Of a DNA stretch of 62,625 nt, positions 7,765 through 15,891 are shown in pieces. The notes under the pieces are model-generated. The model searched no databases. It was not told the origin of the DNA and saw nothing but the letters and a program-made list of their open reading frames with translations. Each line of letters opens with the position of its first letter. Within the stretch, counting starts at the first letter, position 1. The position numbers and the translations under genes were made by a program. The DNA lies in IMG/VR virus record IMGVR_UViG_3300042475_004015, positions 1-62,625 of that record. One strand, given 5' to 3'. This stretch comes from a virus.

Positions 7765-7998
7765 ATGACAAACAAAAACCCTATCCAAGAAGTACCTGAC
7801 CTTTACGTTCAAAAAGTAGATGGTCTTATTCGCTCCGGCTTCAACTTAAACAAAGTAGCTATGTTTAATGTAGACAGACAGTCTGGTGTGATTAACCTTA
7901 CCTTGACTTTTGTTGTGGGTGTTAGTTATGTGGTTTCTTTAACTACAGAAGCTGAGCTGGAAGCTTTTGTTGCTAAGCTTGAAAAGATCATTAACTAA
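7765..7998 (+). CDS. Unknown small protein
   Basis: 77 residues after an AAAGGAG ribosome site. Beta-rich middle (VINLTLTFVVGVSYVVSLT) and a carboxy-terminal helix (EAELEAFVAKLEKII). No family recognised. It sits between the two tRNA genes. Confidence 0.6.
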   Translation: MTNKNPIQEVPDLYVQKVDGLIRSGFNLNKVAMFNVDRQSGVINLTLTFVVGVSYVVSLTTEAELEAFVAKLEKIIN

Positions 7999-8008
7999 CT
8001 ACTGGTCA

Positions 8009-8085
8009 GACCTCTTAGCTCAACTGGATAGAGCACCTGCCTTCTAAGCAGGATGTTACAGGTTCGAGTCCTGTAGAGGTCGCCA
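8009..8085 (+). tRNA. tRNA-Arg (TCT)
   Basis: 77 nt with encoded CCA. Acceptor GACCTCT/AGAGGTC, anticodon stem CCTGC/GCAGG and loop CTTCTAA give anticodon TCT, which reads AGA. AGA is common in this phage, so the tRNA probably offsets a host shortage of that codon. Confidence 0.93.
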
Positions 8086-8111
8086 ACTTAACTTAACTTA
8101 TAGGAGATAAT

Positions 8112-8285
8112 ATGATACAGCCAAAAATTGGTGACTATGTAAGGGAACGTGCTACTGGTCTTGTATATTTAGTTATAACAGAAGCTCCTTGGCTTTTAGT
8201 AAAACCCGGTCAACTCCCAATAAAACATGCTATAGACCTTTATAACGCTACAGTTATAGAGTTAGTGCAAGTGACGAGTGTTTAG
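8112..8285 (+). CDS. Unknown small protein
   Basis: 57 residues after AGGAGA. Beta-rich (DYVRERATGLVYLVIT). No family recognised. It sits between tRNA-Arg and a strong promoter. Confidence 0.6.
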   Translation: MIQPKIGDYVRERATGLVYLVITEAPWLLVKPGQLPIKHAIDLYNATVIELVQVTSV

Positions 8286-8296
8286 TATCAAGCGCC

Positions 8297-8325
8297 TTGA
8301 CAATGGGTTATTAACCAGTTATAGT
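8297..8325 (+). promoter_or_regulatory. Strong sigma70-type promoter
   Basis: Perfect TTGACA, 17 bp, TATAGT, 28 bp upstream of the repeat protein at 8354. It should drive the two structural-like genes to 10718. Confidence 0.75.
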
Positions 8326-8353
8326 AACTTAAGTAAAGTTATTAAGGTGAGTT

Positions 8354-9157
8354 ATGGCCAATAACATTAGCGTAAAAGATTCCTCTGGAGTTACTCAAGT
8401 AGTTAAAACTACAGAGGTTTCGTCGGTACATACCCCTCACCAAAATGCTCAATTATATGTTAATGGTCAGGATGTTACCAACCTAAATCCTGTCCCGGTA
8501 GATACTGGGCTTACACCTTTAACTAATACTGAGTTAAGGGCTACAGCTGTGCCTGTGTCCGGTCCATTAACTGATGCTCAACTAAGGGCTACAGCAGTAC
8601 CGGTATCTGGCCCATTAACAGATGCCCAGTTAAGGGCTACTTCTATACCTGTAACGACTGGCGGATTAACTGATGCAGAGTTAAGAGCTACTCCAATCCC
8701 CGTTACCAGTAATGGACTAACTAATACTGAATTAAGGGCTACGGCTGTACCTGTAACAGGGCCTTTAACTGATGCTCAATTAAGGGCATCGTCAATCCCC
8801 GTTACTAGTAATGGACTAACTGATGCAGAGTTAAGAGCTGACCCTATCAGTGTAACGAGTGAATCTGCTGTAGCAGTAAGAATGCTTAATGCTTTAATAG
8901 CACCCCTTACTTATGCTTGTAACCAAGCAAACGGTAAACTCCGTGTTGATGTAGCAGGTGAGACTCTGGGTACTGTAACCACAGTATCTACTGTAACTAC
9001 AGTATCTACAGTATCTACTGTAACTACAGTATCTACTGTAAATACAGTATCTACTGTAACAAACCTGGCTCAGATTGGTTCTATAGCTGCTAACTCGCTT
9101 ATCCTTGATGCGATGTATAACCAATACGCAAATGGCGTTCGTGCTAATATAACTTAA
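8354..9157 (+). CDS. Repeat-containing virion-like protein
   Basis: 267 residues. From residue ~51 to ~165 there are seven imperfect 16-17-residue repeats of the form LTDAQLRATAVPV followed by SGP or TSNG. A second low-complexity tract (TVSTVTTVSTVSTV) lies at 210-232. Phage proteins with LTDxELRAxPVPV repeats are usually virion-associated (fibre, decoration or adhesion), though exact roles are unknown. The next gene also looks structural. The repeats could vary in number by recombination. Confidence 0.75.
   Translation: MANNISVKDSSGVTQVVKTTEVSSVHTPHQNAQLYVNGQDVTNLNPVPVDTGLTPLTNTELRATAVPVSGPLTDAQLRATAVPVSGPLTDAQLRATSIPVTTGGLTDAELRATPIPVTSNGLTNTELRATAVPVTGPLTDAQLRASSIPVTSNGLTDAELRADPISVTSESAVAVRMLNALIAPLTYACNQANGKLRVDVAGETLGTVTTVSTVTTVSTVSTVTTVSTVNTVSTVTNLAQIGSIAANSLILDAMYNQYANGVRANIT
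8515..8850 (+). repeat. Coding tandem repeats of about 48-51 bp
   Basis: Seven copies of a unit encoding LTD/NAxLRA-xPV, with synonymous differences between copies. A second tract, 8977-9060, alternates ACTGTA and TACAGT words, giving several small dyads in DNA. Confidence 0.8.
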
Positions 9158-9173
9158 ATAATAGGTCTATGCT

Positions 9174-10718
9174 ATGCCTACTGTATTAAATTTTAAAGAA
9201 ATCATAGATCTTCCTTTATGGAGACCTAATTCGCCGGCTTTTGTAGCTACTGCTGCTGGGGGATCTTTTGCTTATGATATGAGAAACACACAGCGAAATA
9301 GCCCATATAATTATTTCCTACACAACGCTACCTCTCTATATGCCTATGCTCCAAAAAATGATGAGTGGATGCTTATTGGTTCTCCAGCTTTAGCTGGAAC
9401 TTTTGGAGCTGGTGCTACCGCGATATTTCACCCAACTCAAGGCCCAAGAGGCACTATTGCGGCTGGTGCAACAACGACTACCTTTACACTAACTACTGCC
9501 TTACCTGCAGCTGTTGGAGCTAATCAATTAGCTAACAGGGGTGATGGTAAAGGTTTTCGTATAAGGCTTATTGGTAACAGCGCTGGCGGCTCAGGAAGAG
9601 TTGAAGAACGTATTATTATTGCTAATACTGCCGGTACTACACCCACTATTACAGTCGACTCTGCCTTTACCTTTACTCCGGCCTTAGGTAATACCTATGA
9701 GATACTAAGTGGCAGGGTGTTTATGCTTTCAGCGGGTACTCTGGCTGCTGGTATGTGGAAATGGTATGACTTAGCTACTAACTCTTTCAGTGGTAACTTG
9801 ACTACAACCAACTTACCTGCAACTGTGGCAGGGGATTCATCTCTTGTAGCATTGTCTGAGGGCCATATACCTAATAACCGTAATGAATTTACTGGGATGT
9901 TAAACACAATAACGGCCAGTGCAGCAACAGGTACAACCATCGTAGCAGCCACAGGTGTATCAAATGCCTTATTCGCTGATGAATACAGAAACTTTCAAGT
10001 AAGGGTTGTGGAAGATACAACCACACCAACAGCTGTAGGTCAGAGGAGGAGGATTAGTACTCATACCTCTGGTTTAACCCCTACTTTTACAGTAGCTGCT
10101 TGGGCGGTAACACCCTCGGCTACCGCGAAATTTGTGATTGAGAACGATGATGATAAAATTTTGCTATTCACTAACCAAACCGCTGTTTATACTTACAACA
10201 TAACAGCTAACACTTGGGATACTACTACTTTTGCTGCTGCGGCTGCTGCTGGAGCTGCAGGTATTGTTGCTAGCCAAGCTTTTGGCATAACACGTGATAC
10301 TATAGGAAATACTAGGCACTCACAGATTTACCGTATTAGAGGTGGTGCTGTAAACACTATTGACGTATTTGATATAGCCGGGGCTGCTACAGGGCTATGG
10401 TCAGCTGATATAGGTTATGGTAATAAAGGTGGGACAACTTTTACAACTGGTACTTGTGGTGCCTATGATCCTGTAACGCTTGATGGAAGGTATATGTATA
10501 TTAACCCAGGTAGTACTACAGGGCAAAGATTCTTAAGATTCGATGTCCGTAATAGGGTACTTGAGCCATGGGCTTACCTAAGAGTACCGGGTAGTACAGC
10601 AGTTGTTGGTGCAAAATTAGCTCTATCCTACTTTTTTGATGGAGCCACAAAACTTAGCTATTTGTCAGTTTTGCAAAACACAAGCATTAACCAATACTCT
10701 ATAGCTTGTCAAAATTAA
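9174..10718 (+). CDS. Probable structural protein, beta-rich
   Basis: 514 residues, rich in Thr, Ala and Gly with strand-like repeats (FTLTT, TITVDSAF, FTGMLNTIT). The segment KILLFTNQTAVYTYNITANTWDTT is kelch-like, so the second half could be a propeller. It sits 16 bp after the repeat protein. I read it as a virion surface or tail-associated protein with no specific function assignable. Confidence 0.6.
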   Translation: MPTVLNFKEIIDLPLWRPNSPAFVATAAGGSFAYDMRNTQRNSPYNYFLHNATSLYAYAPKNDEWMLIGSPALAGTFGAGATAIFHPTQGPRGTIAAGATTTTFTLTTALPAAVGANQLANRGDGKGFRIRLIGNSAGGSGRVEERIIIANTAGTTPTITVDSAFTFTPALGNTYEILSGRVFMLSAGTLAAGMWKWYDLATNSFSGNLTTTNLPATVAGDSSLVALSEGHIPNNRNEFTGMLNTITASAATGTTIVAATGVSNALFADEYRNFQVRVVEDTTTPTAVGQRRRISTHTSGLTPTFTVAAWAVTPSATAKFVIENDDDKILLFTNQTAVYTYNITANTWDTTTFAAAAAAGAAGIVASQAFGITRDTIGNTRHSQIYRIRGGAVNTIDVFDIAGAATGLWSADIGYGNKGGTTFTTGTCGAYDPVTLDGRYMYINPGSTTGQRFLRFDVRNRVLEPWAYLRVPGSTAVVGAKLALSYFFDGATKLSYLSVLQNTSINQYSIACQN

Positions 10719-10727
10719 CAAGTTAAT

Positions 10728-10784
10728 ATCACCAACACTGTCTTCCTATATATGGTAGAGTTATTCATTAACTCTGCGGGTGAT
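10728..10784. other. Nested hairpin after the structural pair
   Basis: Outer stem ATCACC/GGTGAT and inner stem AGAGTTA/TAACTCT. There is no T run, so this is not a classical intrinsic terminator. It may be an RNA structure or a Rho-type end before the following promoter. Confidence 0.4.
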
Positions 10785-10786
10785 GG

Positions 10787-10814
10787 TTGACATTAATAGT
10801 TAGATAACTATGAT
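10787..10814 (+). promoter_or_regulatory. Strong sigma70-type promoter
   Basis: Perfect TTGACA, 16 bp, TATGAT, 33 bp before the GTG start at 10848. Confidence 0.7.
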
Positions 10815-10847
10815 ACATATAAATCTAAATCTAAATAAGGTGACACT

Positions 10848-11336
10848 GTGTCTACTAAAGAGTTTTTAAGTCAAGAGTACCTAGAGCTGATGATCCTAAG
10901 GGGCATTACTGACTTTACTGGGCTTCACCTAGGCGGTTTAAAAGCCATGGGTGTTGATTTTAGTAAAGCCTTTTTTAATAATACAAACTTAAATGGTGTT
11001 GATTTTAGAGAAGCTAGGTTCTTTAAAAACAAGGATGTTTTTATCGACTGTTTTATGATAGAAACTATCTTTAAAAGCTGTGACTTATCCAAGGTAGGTT
11101 TCTTTCGTAATCAAATGGCTCGTAGCGATTTTCAGTTGGCCGACTTAACGGGCTCAGACTTTGTTGAGTGTGACCTAAGAGGTGCTATTTTTAATAACGC
11201 TACTTTAAAAAAGACCGTATTTAAAGAATGTATTTTAGATGATGTAAACTTTAGTAGGTCGAGTACACTTGAGGATGCTTCTTTTATTAACTGCATTTTA
11301 GGTGGAGTAACCGTCCGTACAATTAAGATGGTGTAA
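10848..11336 (+). CDS. Pentapeptide-repeat protein
   Basis: 162 residues with a GTG start after AAGG. From residue ~20 on, the A(D/N)LxX rhythm is clear (VDFSKAFFNNTNLNGVDFRE, CDLRGAIFNNATL, VNFSRSS). This predicts a right-handed quadrilateral beta helix. Known members include DNA mimics that protect gyrase (Qnr, MfpA), but most have unknown roles. It has its own strong promoter and no domain fusion. Confidence 0.85.
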   Translation: MSTKEFLSQEYLELMILRGITDFTGLHLGGLKAMGVDFSKAFFNNTNLNGVDFREARFFKNKDVFIDCFMIETIFKSCDLSKVGFFRNQMARSDFQLADLTGSDFVECDLRGAIFNNATLKKTVFKECILDDVNFSRSSTLEDASFINCILGGVTVRTIKMV

Positions 11337-11344
11337 TTTAGTGT

Positions 11345-11587
11345 ATGGCTTGGACTGACGAACAAAATAATATACTATTCTACCACGTGTCTCGTGTGTG
11401 CGTTAGGATGAAAGAGCAAAAAAAAGCTAACTATGACCCTAAGGTTACTTGTGATAGTCTTAGGTTATTATTAGAGGATAAATACGATGGGGAAAAAGTT
11501 ATTAAAGCAACTATCGAGATAATTCACAAAAAGAGTCGTATACCATTATCATTAGAGATAGAGAGGTTTATAAATGGAGAACATTGA
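11345..11587 (+). CDS. Unknown small protein
   Basis: 80 residues, helical and basic (RMKEQKKANYDPKVTCDSLR). No family recognised. It overlaps the next gene by 14 bp. Confidence 0.55.
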   Translation: MAWTDEQNNILFYHVSRVCVRMKEQKKANYDPKVTCDSLRLLLEDKYDGEKVIKATIEIIHKKSRIPLSLEIERFINGEH

Positions 11588-11849
11588 ACAGTCTTGCTAC
11601 AGTCAGCATAGGTCGATTAGGCATAAGAGACTAGACTGTGAGGTAGAATTTAAGCTTATAACAAAAAACAAGAAGCCACATCTTTATATTAAGACTTCAA
11701 AGAGATATGAAAAGATTGCTACATTTATTGATAGAGAAGATGCCATACTGATGTTTAGTGTTTTAGAAAGAGCTTTCGTACAAAAAGACCCTAATGCTGC
11801 TATGGAATTTTTATACAGGGATGAAAATTATAGTCAAATACCGTTTTAA
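11574..11849 (+). CDS. Unknown small protein
   Basis: 91 residues, basic. No family recognised. Co-directional and overlapping with the preceding gene. Confidence 0.55.
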   Translation: MENIEQSCYSQHRSIRHKRLDCEVEFKLITKNKKPHLYIKTSKRYEKIATFIDREDAILMFSVLERAFVQKDPNAAMEFLYRDENYSQIPF

Positions 11850-11886
11850 AGGTCAAATAGCCTAACTTAGGCCAGTAAAGACAGGG

Positions 11887-11914
11887 TTGAAAAGAATATA
11901 AATCCATCTACAAT
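11887..11914 (+). promoter_or_regulatory. Sigma70-type promoter
   Basis: TTGAAA, 16 bp, TACAAT, 35 bp upstream of the gene at 11949. Confidence 0.6.
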
Positions 11915-11948
11915 AATAACTACTTCTTAAATAATAAGGTTAATCGCT

Positions 11949-12203
11949 ATGGAACAAAGTAAAACAAAAGATCACTTTAAAGGTATAAACAGGATTGAGA
12001 TTAGCGGCGTACAAGCTATCTTTTTATCTCAAGACAAAGACACTACTGTTAGGGATGAGTATGGTAACAAGATATGGTATGGGGATCAGTGGTATTACTT
12101 TTGTGAGGAAGATCAAAATTATGTATCTTGTTATATACCCAGGGCTTATGGCGGTGGAAGTTTCTACAGTCCCCCTAAGGCGTTCTTCCTTTGTGATAAG
12201 TAG
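11949..12203 (+). CDS. Unknown small protein
   Basis: 84 residues, aromatic-rich (YGDQWYYFCEEDQNYVSCYI). No family recognised. First gene of a four-gene run to 13206. Confidence 0.55.
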   Translation: MEQSKTKDHFKGINRIEISGVQAIFLSQDKDTTVRDEYGNKIWYGDQWYYFCEEDQNYVSCYIPRAYGGGSFYSPPKAFFLCDK

Positions 12204-12212
12204 GGATTAATT

Positions 12213-12494
12213 ATGGAAAAAGTACTCTACGGCCTGTGGCATATTCAGCATGGTGATCTACTAACAGTTACAGCTGAATCTAATAATAGAACCGATTGTG
12301 TAGATATCCATCACGACTTAAGTGTTGGTGATGACAATTATTGGTTAGTAAAGGATAGAACAGTTGCCGAGAAAGCTTCTGTTCATAGCGAAGCTTGGTA
12401 CAATGCTAGCTATGATACGCCTAGTAACAGGTACAAGGGTGAAACAAAAGTAGTTAAAGTAGTAGTATGTGTAGAAGAACAGGAGTTATCATGA
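12213..12494 (+). CDS. Unknown small protein
   Basis: 93 residues. No family recognised. Ends in an ATGA overlap with the next gene. Confidence 0.6.
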   Translation: MEKVLYGLWHIQHGDLLTVTAESNNRTDCVDIHHDLSVGDDNYWLVKDRTVAEKASVHSEAWYNASYDTPSNRYKGETKVVKVVVCVEEQELS

Positions 12495-12805
12495 AAAAAT
12501 CACTACTTATTGGATTAAAATGTATTGTTAGAACATACTCTGCTGGGGTTTGGTTTGGCGAGATTATGGAGAAAAGCGGATCAGAGGTCATTTTAAAAGA
12601 TGCTAGACGTTTATGGTCTTGGAAGACAAATTTTGGAATCTCTTTAAGCGCTGTAGCTGTTTATGGAATAGATCGCCTAGAAAGTAAGGTTACAACACGT
12701 GTACCTCTGGTATGGTTAGAGGCGACTGAGATAATACCAGCATCAGAGGTTGCCATTGAATCTATCTCTGGGTGTCCAGAGGCAAAAGCACAAAAGTATG
12801 TGTAG
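12491..12805 (+). CDS. DUF6948-like conserved phage protein
   Basis: 104 residues from the ATG at 12491, which has AGGAG 6 nt upstream; a longer form from 12467 lacks a ribosome site. The order CIVRTYSAGVWFGEI, LKDARRLWSW, SLSAVAVYG, VPLVWLEATEIIP follows a protein found in many unrelated tailed phages (known to me as DUF6948). Function unknown. Confidence 0.75.
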   Translation: MKKSLLIGLKCIVRTYSAGVWFGEIMEKSGSEVILKDARRLWSWKTNFGISLSAVAVYGIDRLESKVTTRVPLVWLEATEIIPASEVAIESISGCPEAKAQKYV

Positions 12806-12810
12806 TTAAG

Positions 12811-13206
12811 ATGTGTTCTATACAAGCAGAAAAAGCCTACGATGTTGACTCATTTGACAGCGTCCGTGAGATTTTAAGCGGTTACGGCGATGCTTTTGGT
12901 TATGGTTGGGGTTGTGGCTATGATAACCTTCAGGGTATTAATACAATAAGTGGCCCCATAAACCCTGACCCTAGCGCATACCTAGAACCGAAACCGCCAA
13001 TTACTTTTGAGGAACTCGGTAGAGGTGGATACAACTACATGAATGGTACTTATAGAAATAAGACATCGTGTAAGATGGATGGCACCGGCATTACTGTTCT
13101 GAATTGTAGTGAAAAAGACCCTAAAACTATAGAGGATGAAGTTGAGCAATTTATAATTAGAGCTATCAAGGGCAAAACCTCTCTTAAGATAGCCAGAAAG
13201 CTGTAG
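12811..13206 (+). CDS. Unknown protein
   Basis: 131 residues from ATG 12811; an in-frame GTG at 12772 would add 13 and overlap the upstream gene. Neither has a good ribosome site. Contains GYGWGCGYDN and four or more Cys. No family recognised. Confidence 0.5.
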   Translation: MCSIQAEKAYDVDSFDSVREILSGYGDAFGYGWGCGYDNLQGINTISGPINPDPSAYLEPKPPITFEELGRGGYNYMNGTYRNKTSCKMDGTGITVLNCSEKDPKTIEDEVEQFIIRAIKGKTSLKIARKL

Positions 13207-13306
13207 TATCTATAACTAACGTAAGTTATAAGTGTAAGTACAGATGCGGCTCACTTTTTCAATGATAATCAATACGTTAAATAATCACCCGCAGTCCATA
13301 TCATAG

Positions 13307-13337
13307 GTCGTTGAATGCAGTTTTTCCTGTGTTATTG
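13307..13337 (+). promoter_or_regulatory. Recurrent phage promoter-like motif, copy 1
   Basis: GTCGTTGAAT, then TATTG starting 26 bp after the first G. This is the weakest of five similar elements (14673, 16690, 18240, 18948), each a short distance before an accessory gene with a strong ribosome site. Confidence 0.4.
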
Positions 13338-13369
13338 TTCTTTTATGTCAATAAACACAGGAGAACAAC

Positions 13370-13588
13370 ATGACGCAGTCAAGACTAACACCAGTAATTA
13401 ATAAAATCATAAAAGTACTTAATGAATGCGATTTAAACTCGGATGAGGTACTTGCAGTAATCGCTATTTTAGGGCCAATAGTTGCTGATACTTTAGGCAT
13501 AGATATAGAAGAAGCTTATGATAGAGCTATGTGCGTCGTTAGAGAGGAAAACAGAAAGGCAGTCGCTAATGACCTGGCAATATCTTAA
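13370..13588 (+). CDS. Unknown small protein
   Basis: 72 residues, CAGGAG ribosome site. Helical (VINKIIKVLNECDLNSDEVL). No family recognised. It overlaps the next gene by 20 bp. Confidence 0.6.
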   Translation: MTQSRLTPVINKIIKVLNECDLNSDEVLAVIAILGPIVADTLGIDIEEAYDRAMCVVREENRKAVANDLAIS

Positions 13589-14102
13589 CCCCTTTCCTTT
13601 ATCTAATAAGCATATTGGGTTGATTTATGAGACCAAGGAAAATCAACTGGTAGAGCTTATTTGTAAAAAGTTAGTACCAAACCCCTACCAAGGTAACCTA
13701 TCGCCAGTGTGGATTGTGAAGCCCTACCCACACCAGGCAGACAGGTTTTATGAAGTTGACAGCAGAGGTCGTAGCAGAGGTGGAGGTGTCGGACTACAGT
13801 GGTATGCACCTGTAGAGGTCAGGCACCTAAGCGATATTGAGGCCGTTATCTTATCACTTAGTCATAATGTGGTAATTACTGAAACGGGGCAAAGGGTTAG
13901 GTTTCACAATAATCGTTGGCGTGAGGTCAGCGACAAAGGTACTGTACTACTTGAAAGCTATTGGCCAGATAAAGACACTAAGTTTTACCTATGGAACTGT
14001 AGTAAAATCCAGGTGTCGGAGAATATAAGAGCTAAGTTAAGAAAGATATTAAGTGGTAACTACAAAAGCAACTACAACCTAACTGGAGTACAAAATGACT
14101 AA
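13569..14102 (+). CDS. Unknown protein
   Basis: 177 residues. I prefer ATG 13569 (AAGG upstream) over an upstream in-frame start at 13518. A Gly/Arg stretch (SRGRSRGGGVGLQWYAPVEV) lies in the middle. No family recognised. It overlaps the next gene by 8 bp. Confidence 0.55.
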   Translation: MTWQYLNPFPLSNKHIGLIYETKENQLVELICKKLVPNPYQGNLSPVWIVKPYPHQADRFYEVDSRGRSRGGGVGLQWYAPVEVRHLSDIEAVILSLSHNVVITETGQRVRFHNNRWREVSDKGTVLLESYWPDKDTKFYLWNCSKIQVSENIRAKLRKILSGNYKSNYNLTGVQND

Positions 14103-14400
14103 GCACGAACCCAACTATACCCGCCAAGAGTTATTGTCTATCTTAAGGGAGCATGCCTCAACGCCTATTGGTGACCCACTTAGAGGTTTTGCACTACCCA
14201 GTCGTGTTATCTTTAATGGTAGAGAGGGCATGATCGTAGCGCAATACATTAAAGAGGTAGTGAATCTCACCTATTATGATAAGCGAGACGGATCAGCTAT
14301 ACAAGTTAGTTTAAACACTACAGGTGTTATAGCCTTGGTAGAGTTCATAAGAGAGGTTTTTATAGACAAGGTTAACTCTGAAAAATTGGTAGAGGACTAA
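14095..14400 (+). CDS. Unknown protein
   Basis: 101 residues. No family recognised. Coupled to both neighbours. Confidence 0.6.
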   Translation: MTKHEPNYTRQELLSILREHASTPIGDPLRGFALPSRVIFNGREGMIVAQYIKEVVNLTYYDKRDGSAIQVSLNTTGVIALVEFIREVFIDKVNSEKLVED

Positions 14401-14401
14401 T

Positions 14402-14668
14402 ATGATAAAGCTCATACAAGAGTATTTAGCACAAGACAACCATCTTACTGCTGCACCCGTCTTTATTACTACAGATGAATACCCGAGAGCATTTTTACTT
14501 GCCTCGGAGGCAGAGGAGTATGCCAAAAACCGGGGTGTATCGTTTCATATTTGTTCCTTGCCGCCTGGGTCGTCTATTCGCTATCTGTTATATCAGGCAG
14601 TCAATAACCTCCGCAGTCAATTAACCCCCCAAGAGCTTGACCAAGCAAGGAATTTACTTATCCTGTAG
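14402..14668 (+). CDS. Unknown protein
   Basis: 88 residues. No family recognised. It is the last gene before a promoter-like motif. Confidence 0.6.
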   Translation: MIKLIQEYLAQDNHLTAAPVFITTDEYPRAFLLASEAEEYAKNRGVSFHICSLPPGSSIRYLLYQAVNNLRSQLTPQELDQARNLLIL

Positions 14669-14672
14669 AATA

Positions 14673-14703
14673 GTGGTATCAATTTATTGTTGCAATGTTT
14701 ATG
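14673..14703 (+). promoter_or_regulatory. Recurrent phage promoter-like motif, copy 2
   Basis: GTGGTATCAAT, then TATGTTTAA 27 bp after the first G. Matches the copies at 18240 and 18948 over both blocks. Confidence 0.5.
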
Positions 14704-14741
14704 TTTAAAACAACAAACAAACACAACAAAAGGTGAACACT

Positions 14742-15119
14742 ATGAGACTCTCCAACACAAAATTAAGAGACATGTGGGGCATGAAAGCTGTATGCAACCG
14801 TGAACTACAACGAGTGTTAAATAAATACTATAACAATCATGATAGTGTTGTTTATCGTGGCTTGCTTAGTGCAATAAATAGGTTCTTAGGGTATCATGAT
14901 GAATTTGGTCATTATCATCCAGGTGACTACAGAGACTGCGGTATTATTAAAAACGGTATCATCACCTTTGATGAGCTTACCTTAGTGTATTCATACCAAC
15001 AAACCCTAGATGGACCACATGAGCCTACTTATGAACAAGCCTTATCACTTGTTCGCTCAACAGATGCTTTGTATAACCTACAAGCTGTTGTAGAAGCCTA
15101 TCACCTCAACTACATTTAA
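14742..15119 (+). CDS. Unknown protein, paralogue of the gene at 19013
   Basis: 125 residues from ATG 14742 (AAAAGG 8-10 nt upstream). The core VVYRGLLSAINRFLGY, GIITFDELTLVYSYQ, LVRSTDALYNLQAVV aligns with IVYSGLIKCINDFLGH, GFVTIDEDTLVKSHL, VIRDTDAVNKLQQLI of the 19013 protein. Both genes follow a copy of the recurrent promoter-like motif. Function unknown. Confidence 0.7.
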   Translation: MRLSNTKLRDMWGMKAVCNRELQRVLNKYYNNHDSVVYRGLLSAINRFLGYHDEFGHYHPGDYRDCGIIKNGIITFDELTLVYSYQQTLDGPHEPTYEQALSLVRSTDALYNLQAVVEAYHLNYI

Positions 15120-15132
15120 TAGAGAGTTTATC

Positions 15133-15288
15133 ATGACAAAGTACCCTGCAAAGAAAAAGAAAGAACTGTTGCAAACGCTGGAGAAGCTTAGACAAGATTT
15201 AAGCAAGGCAACCGACAAGAGGAGAGTCGAGCTATTAAAACAATCTATTAAAGATTGCGAGAGAATCTTAAAAACCACAAAGGAGTAG
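15133..15288 (+). CDS. Small basic coiled-coil protein
   Basis: 51 residues, almost all helix-forming and charged (KKKKELLQTLEKLRQDLSK). Very basic start. No family recognised. It ends in AAGGAG, which serves as the ribosome site of the following gene. Confidence 0.6.
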   Translation: MTKYPAKKKKELLQTLEKLRQDLSKATDKRRVELLKQSIKDCERILKTTKE

Positions 15289-15292
15289 TAAC

Positions 15293-15496
15293 ATGGTCAC
15301 CCTTATCGTTCTTATCATTAACATGGCTAATCTTGAGCCTCAACAAAGTGTCCATCTACAGAAGTATAAGACTGTAGAGCAATGTCAGCGTGTCGGTGAA
15401 GAGATTATAAAGCTCGAGACCGACGAACTTAAAAAGCGAGATGCCTTAAATAAAAATGGCAAAAGCTACCAGATCACGTTCCGTTGTATTAAGTAG
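15293..15496 (+). CDS. Small protein with hydrophobic amino terminus
   Basis: 67 residues. Residues 1-11 (MVTLIVLIINM) are hydrophobic but short for a membrane anchor. The rest is helical, ending SYQITFRCIK. No family recognised. Confidence 0.55.
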   Translation: MVTLIVLIINMANLEPQQSVHLQKYKTVEQCQRVGEEIIKLETDELKKRDALNKNGKSYQITFRCIK

Positions 15497-15504
15497 AGGT
15501 TAAC

Positions 15505-15864
15505 ATGCAGAGTCAAGAGATAATTATTCTACAGCACATTTTGGCCGAACTACAGGGTATAAGTGCAAGTATCACTAATGCCTTGTCGGTCCAAAGAGTA
15601 AAAATCCCTAGAGCAGCTAAGATCTCTCAGGCACAACAGTTAGTCTATGATACAATGGTAAAACTACATGAGGAAGATATAGCACCCACCCGTAGGATCA
15701 TAGCTGAGCGATCCGGTATGGATATGATACAGACCTCAAATACCGTTCAGTCTATGCTACGAAATGGTCTTATAAACTATACTGGTATAAGTACTTGTAC
15801 TATAACAGGCCGTAGAGTTCAGTCGTTTACAATAAACGCAATAGAACTTAATAAGATAGGCTAA
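15505..15864 (+). CDS. Winged-helix-like protein, paralogue of next gene
   Basis: 119 residues. The amino terminus is a short amphipathic helix (EIIILQHILAELQGI), then a linker, then a winged helix-turn-helix-like half (VYDTMVKLHEEDIAPTRRII, then SNTVQSMLRNGLINYTG). The next protein has the same plan, so this is a local duplication. Possibly a DNA-binding regulator. Confidence 0.65.
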   Translation: MQSQEIIILQHILAELQGISASITNALSVQRVKIPRAAKISQAQQLVYDTMVKLHEEDIAPTRRIIAERSGMDMIQTSNTVQSMLRNGLINYTGISTCTITGRRVQSFTINAIELNKIG

Positions 15865-15891
15865 TCCACAACACTAACTACGGGAGTTAAC

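Noticed and set aside
11995-12210. 71-codon frame overlapping 11949-12203
   Set aside because: Out of frame with the better-placed gene that has a promoter and better composition.
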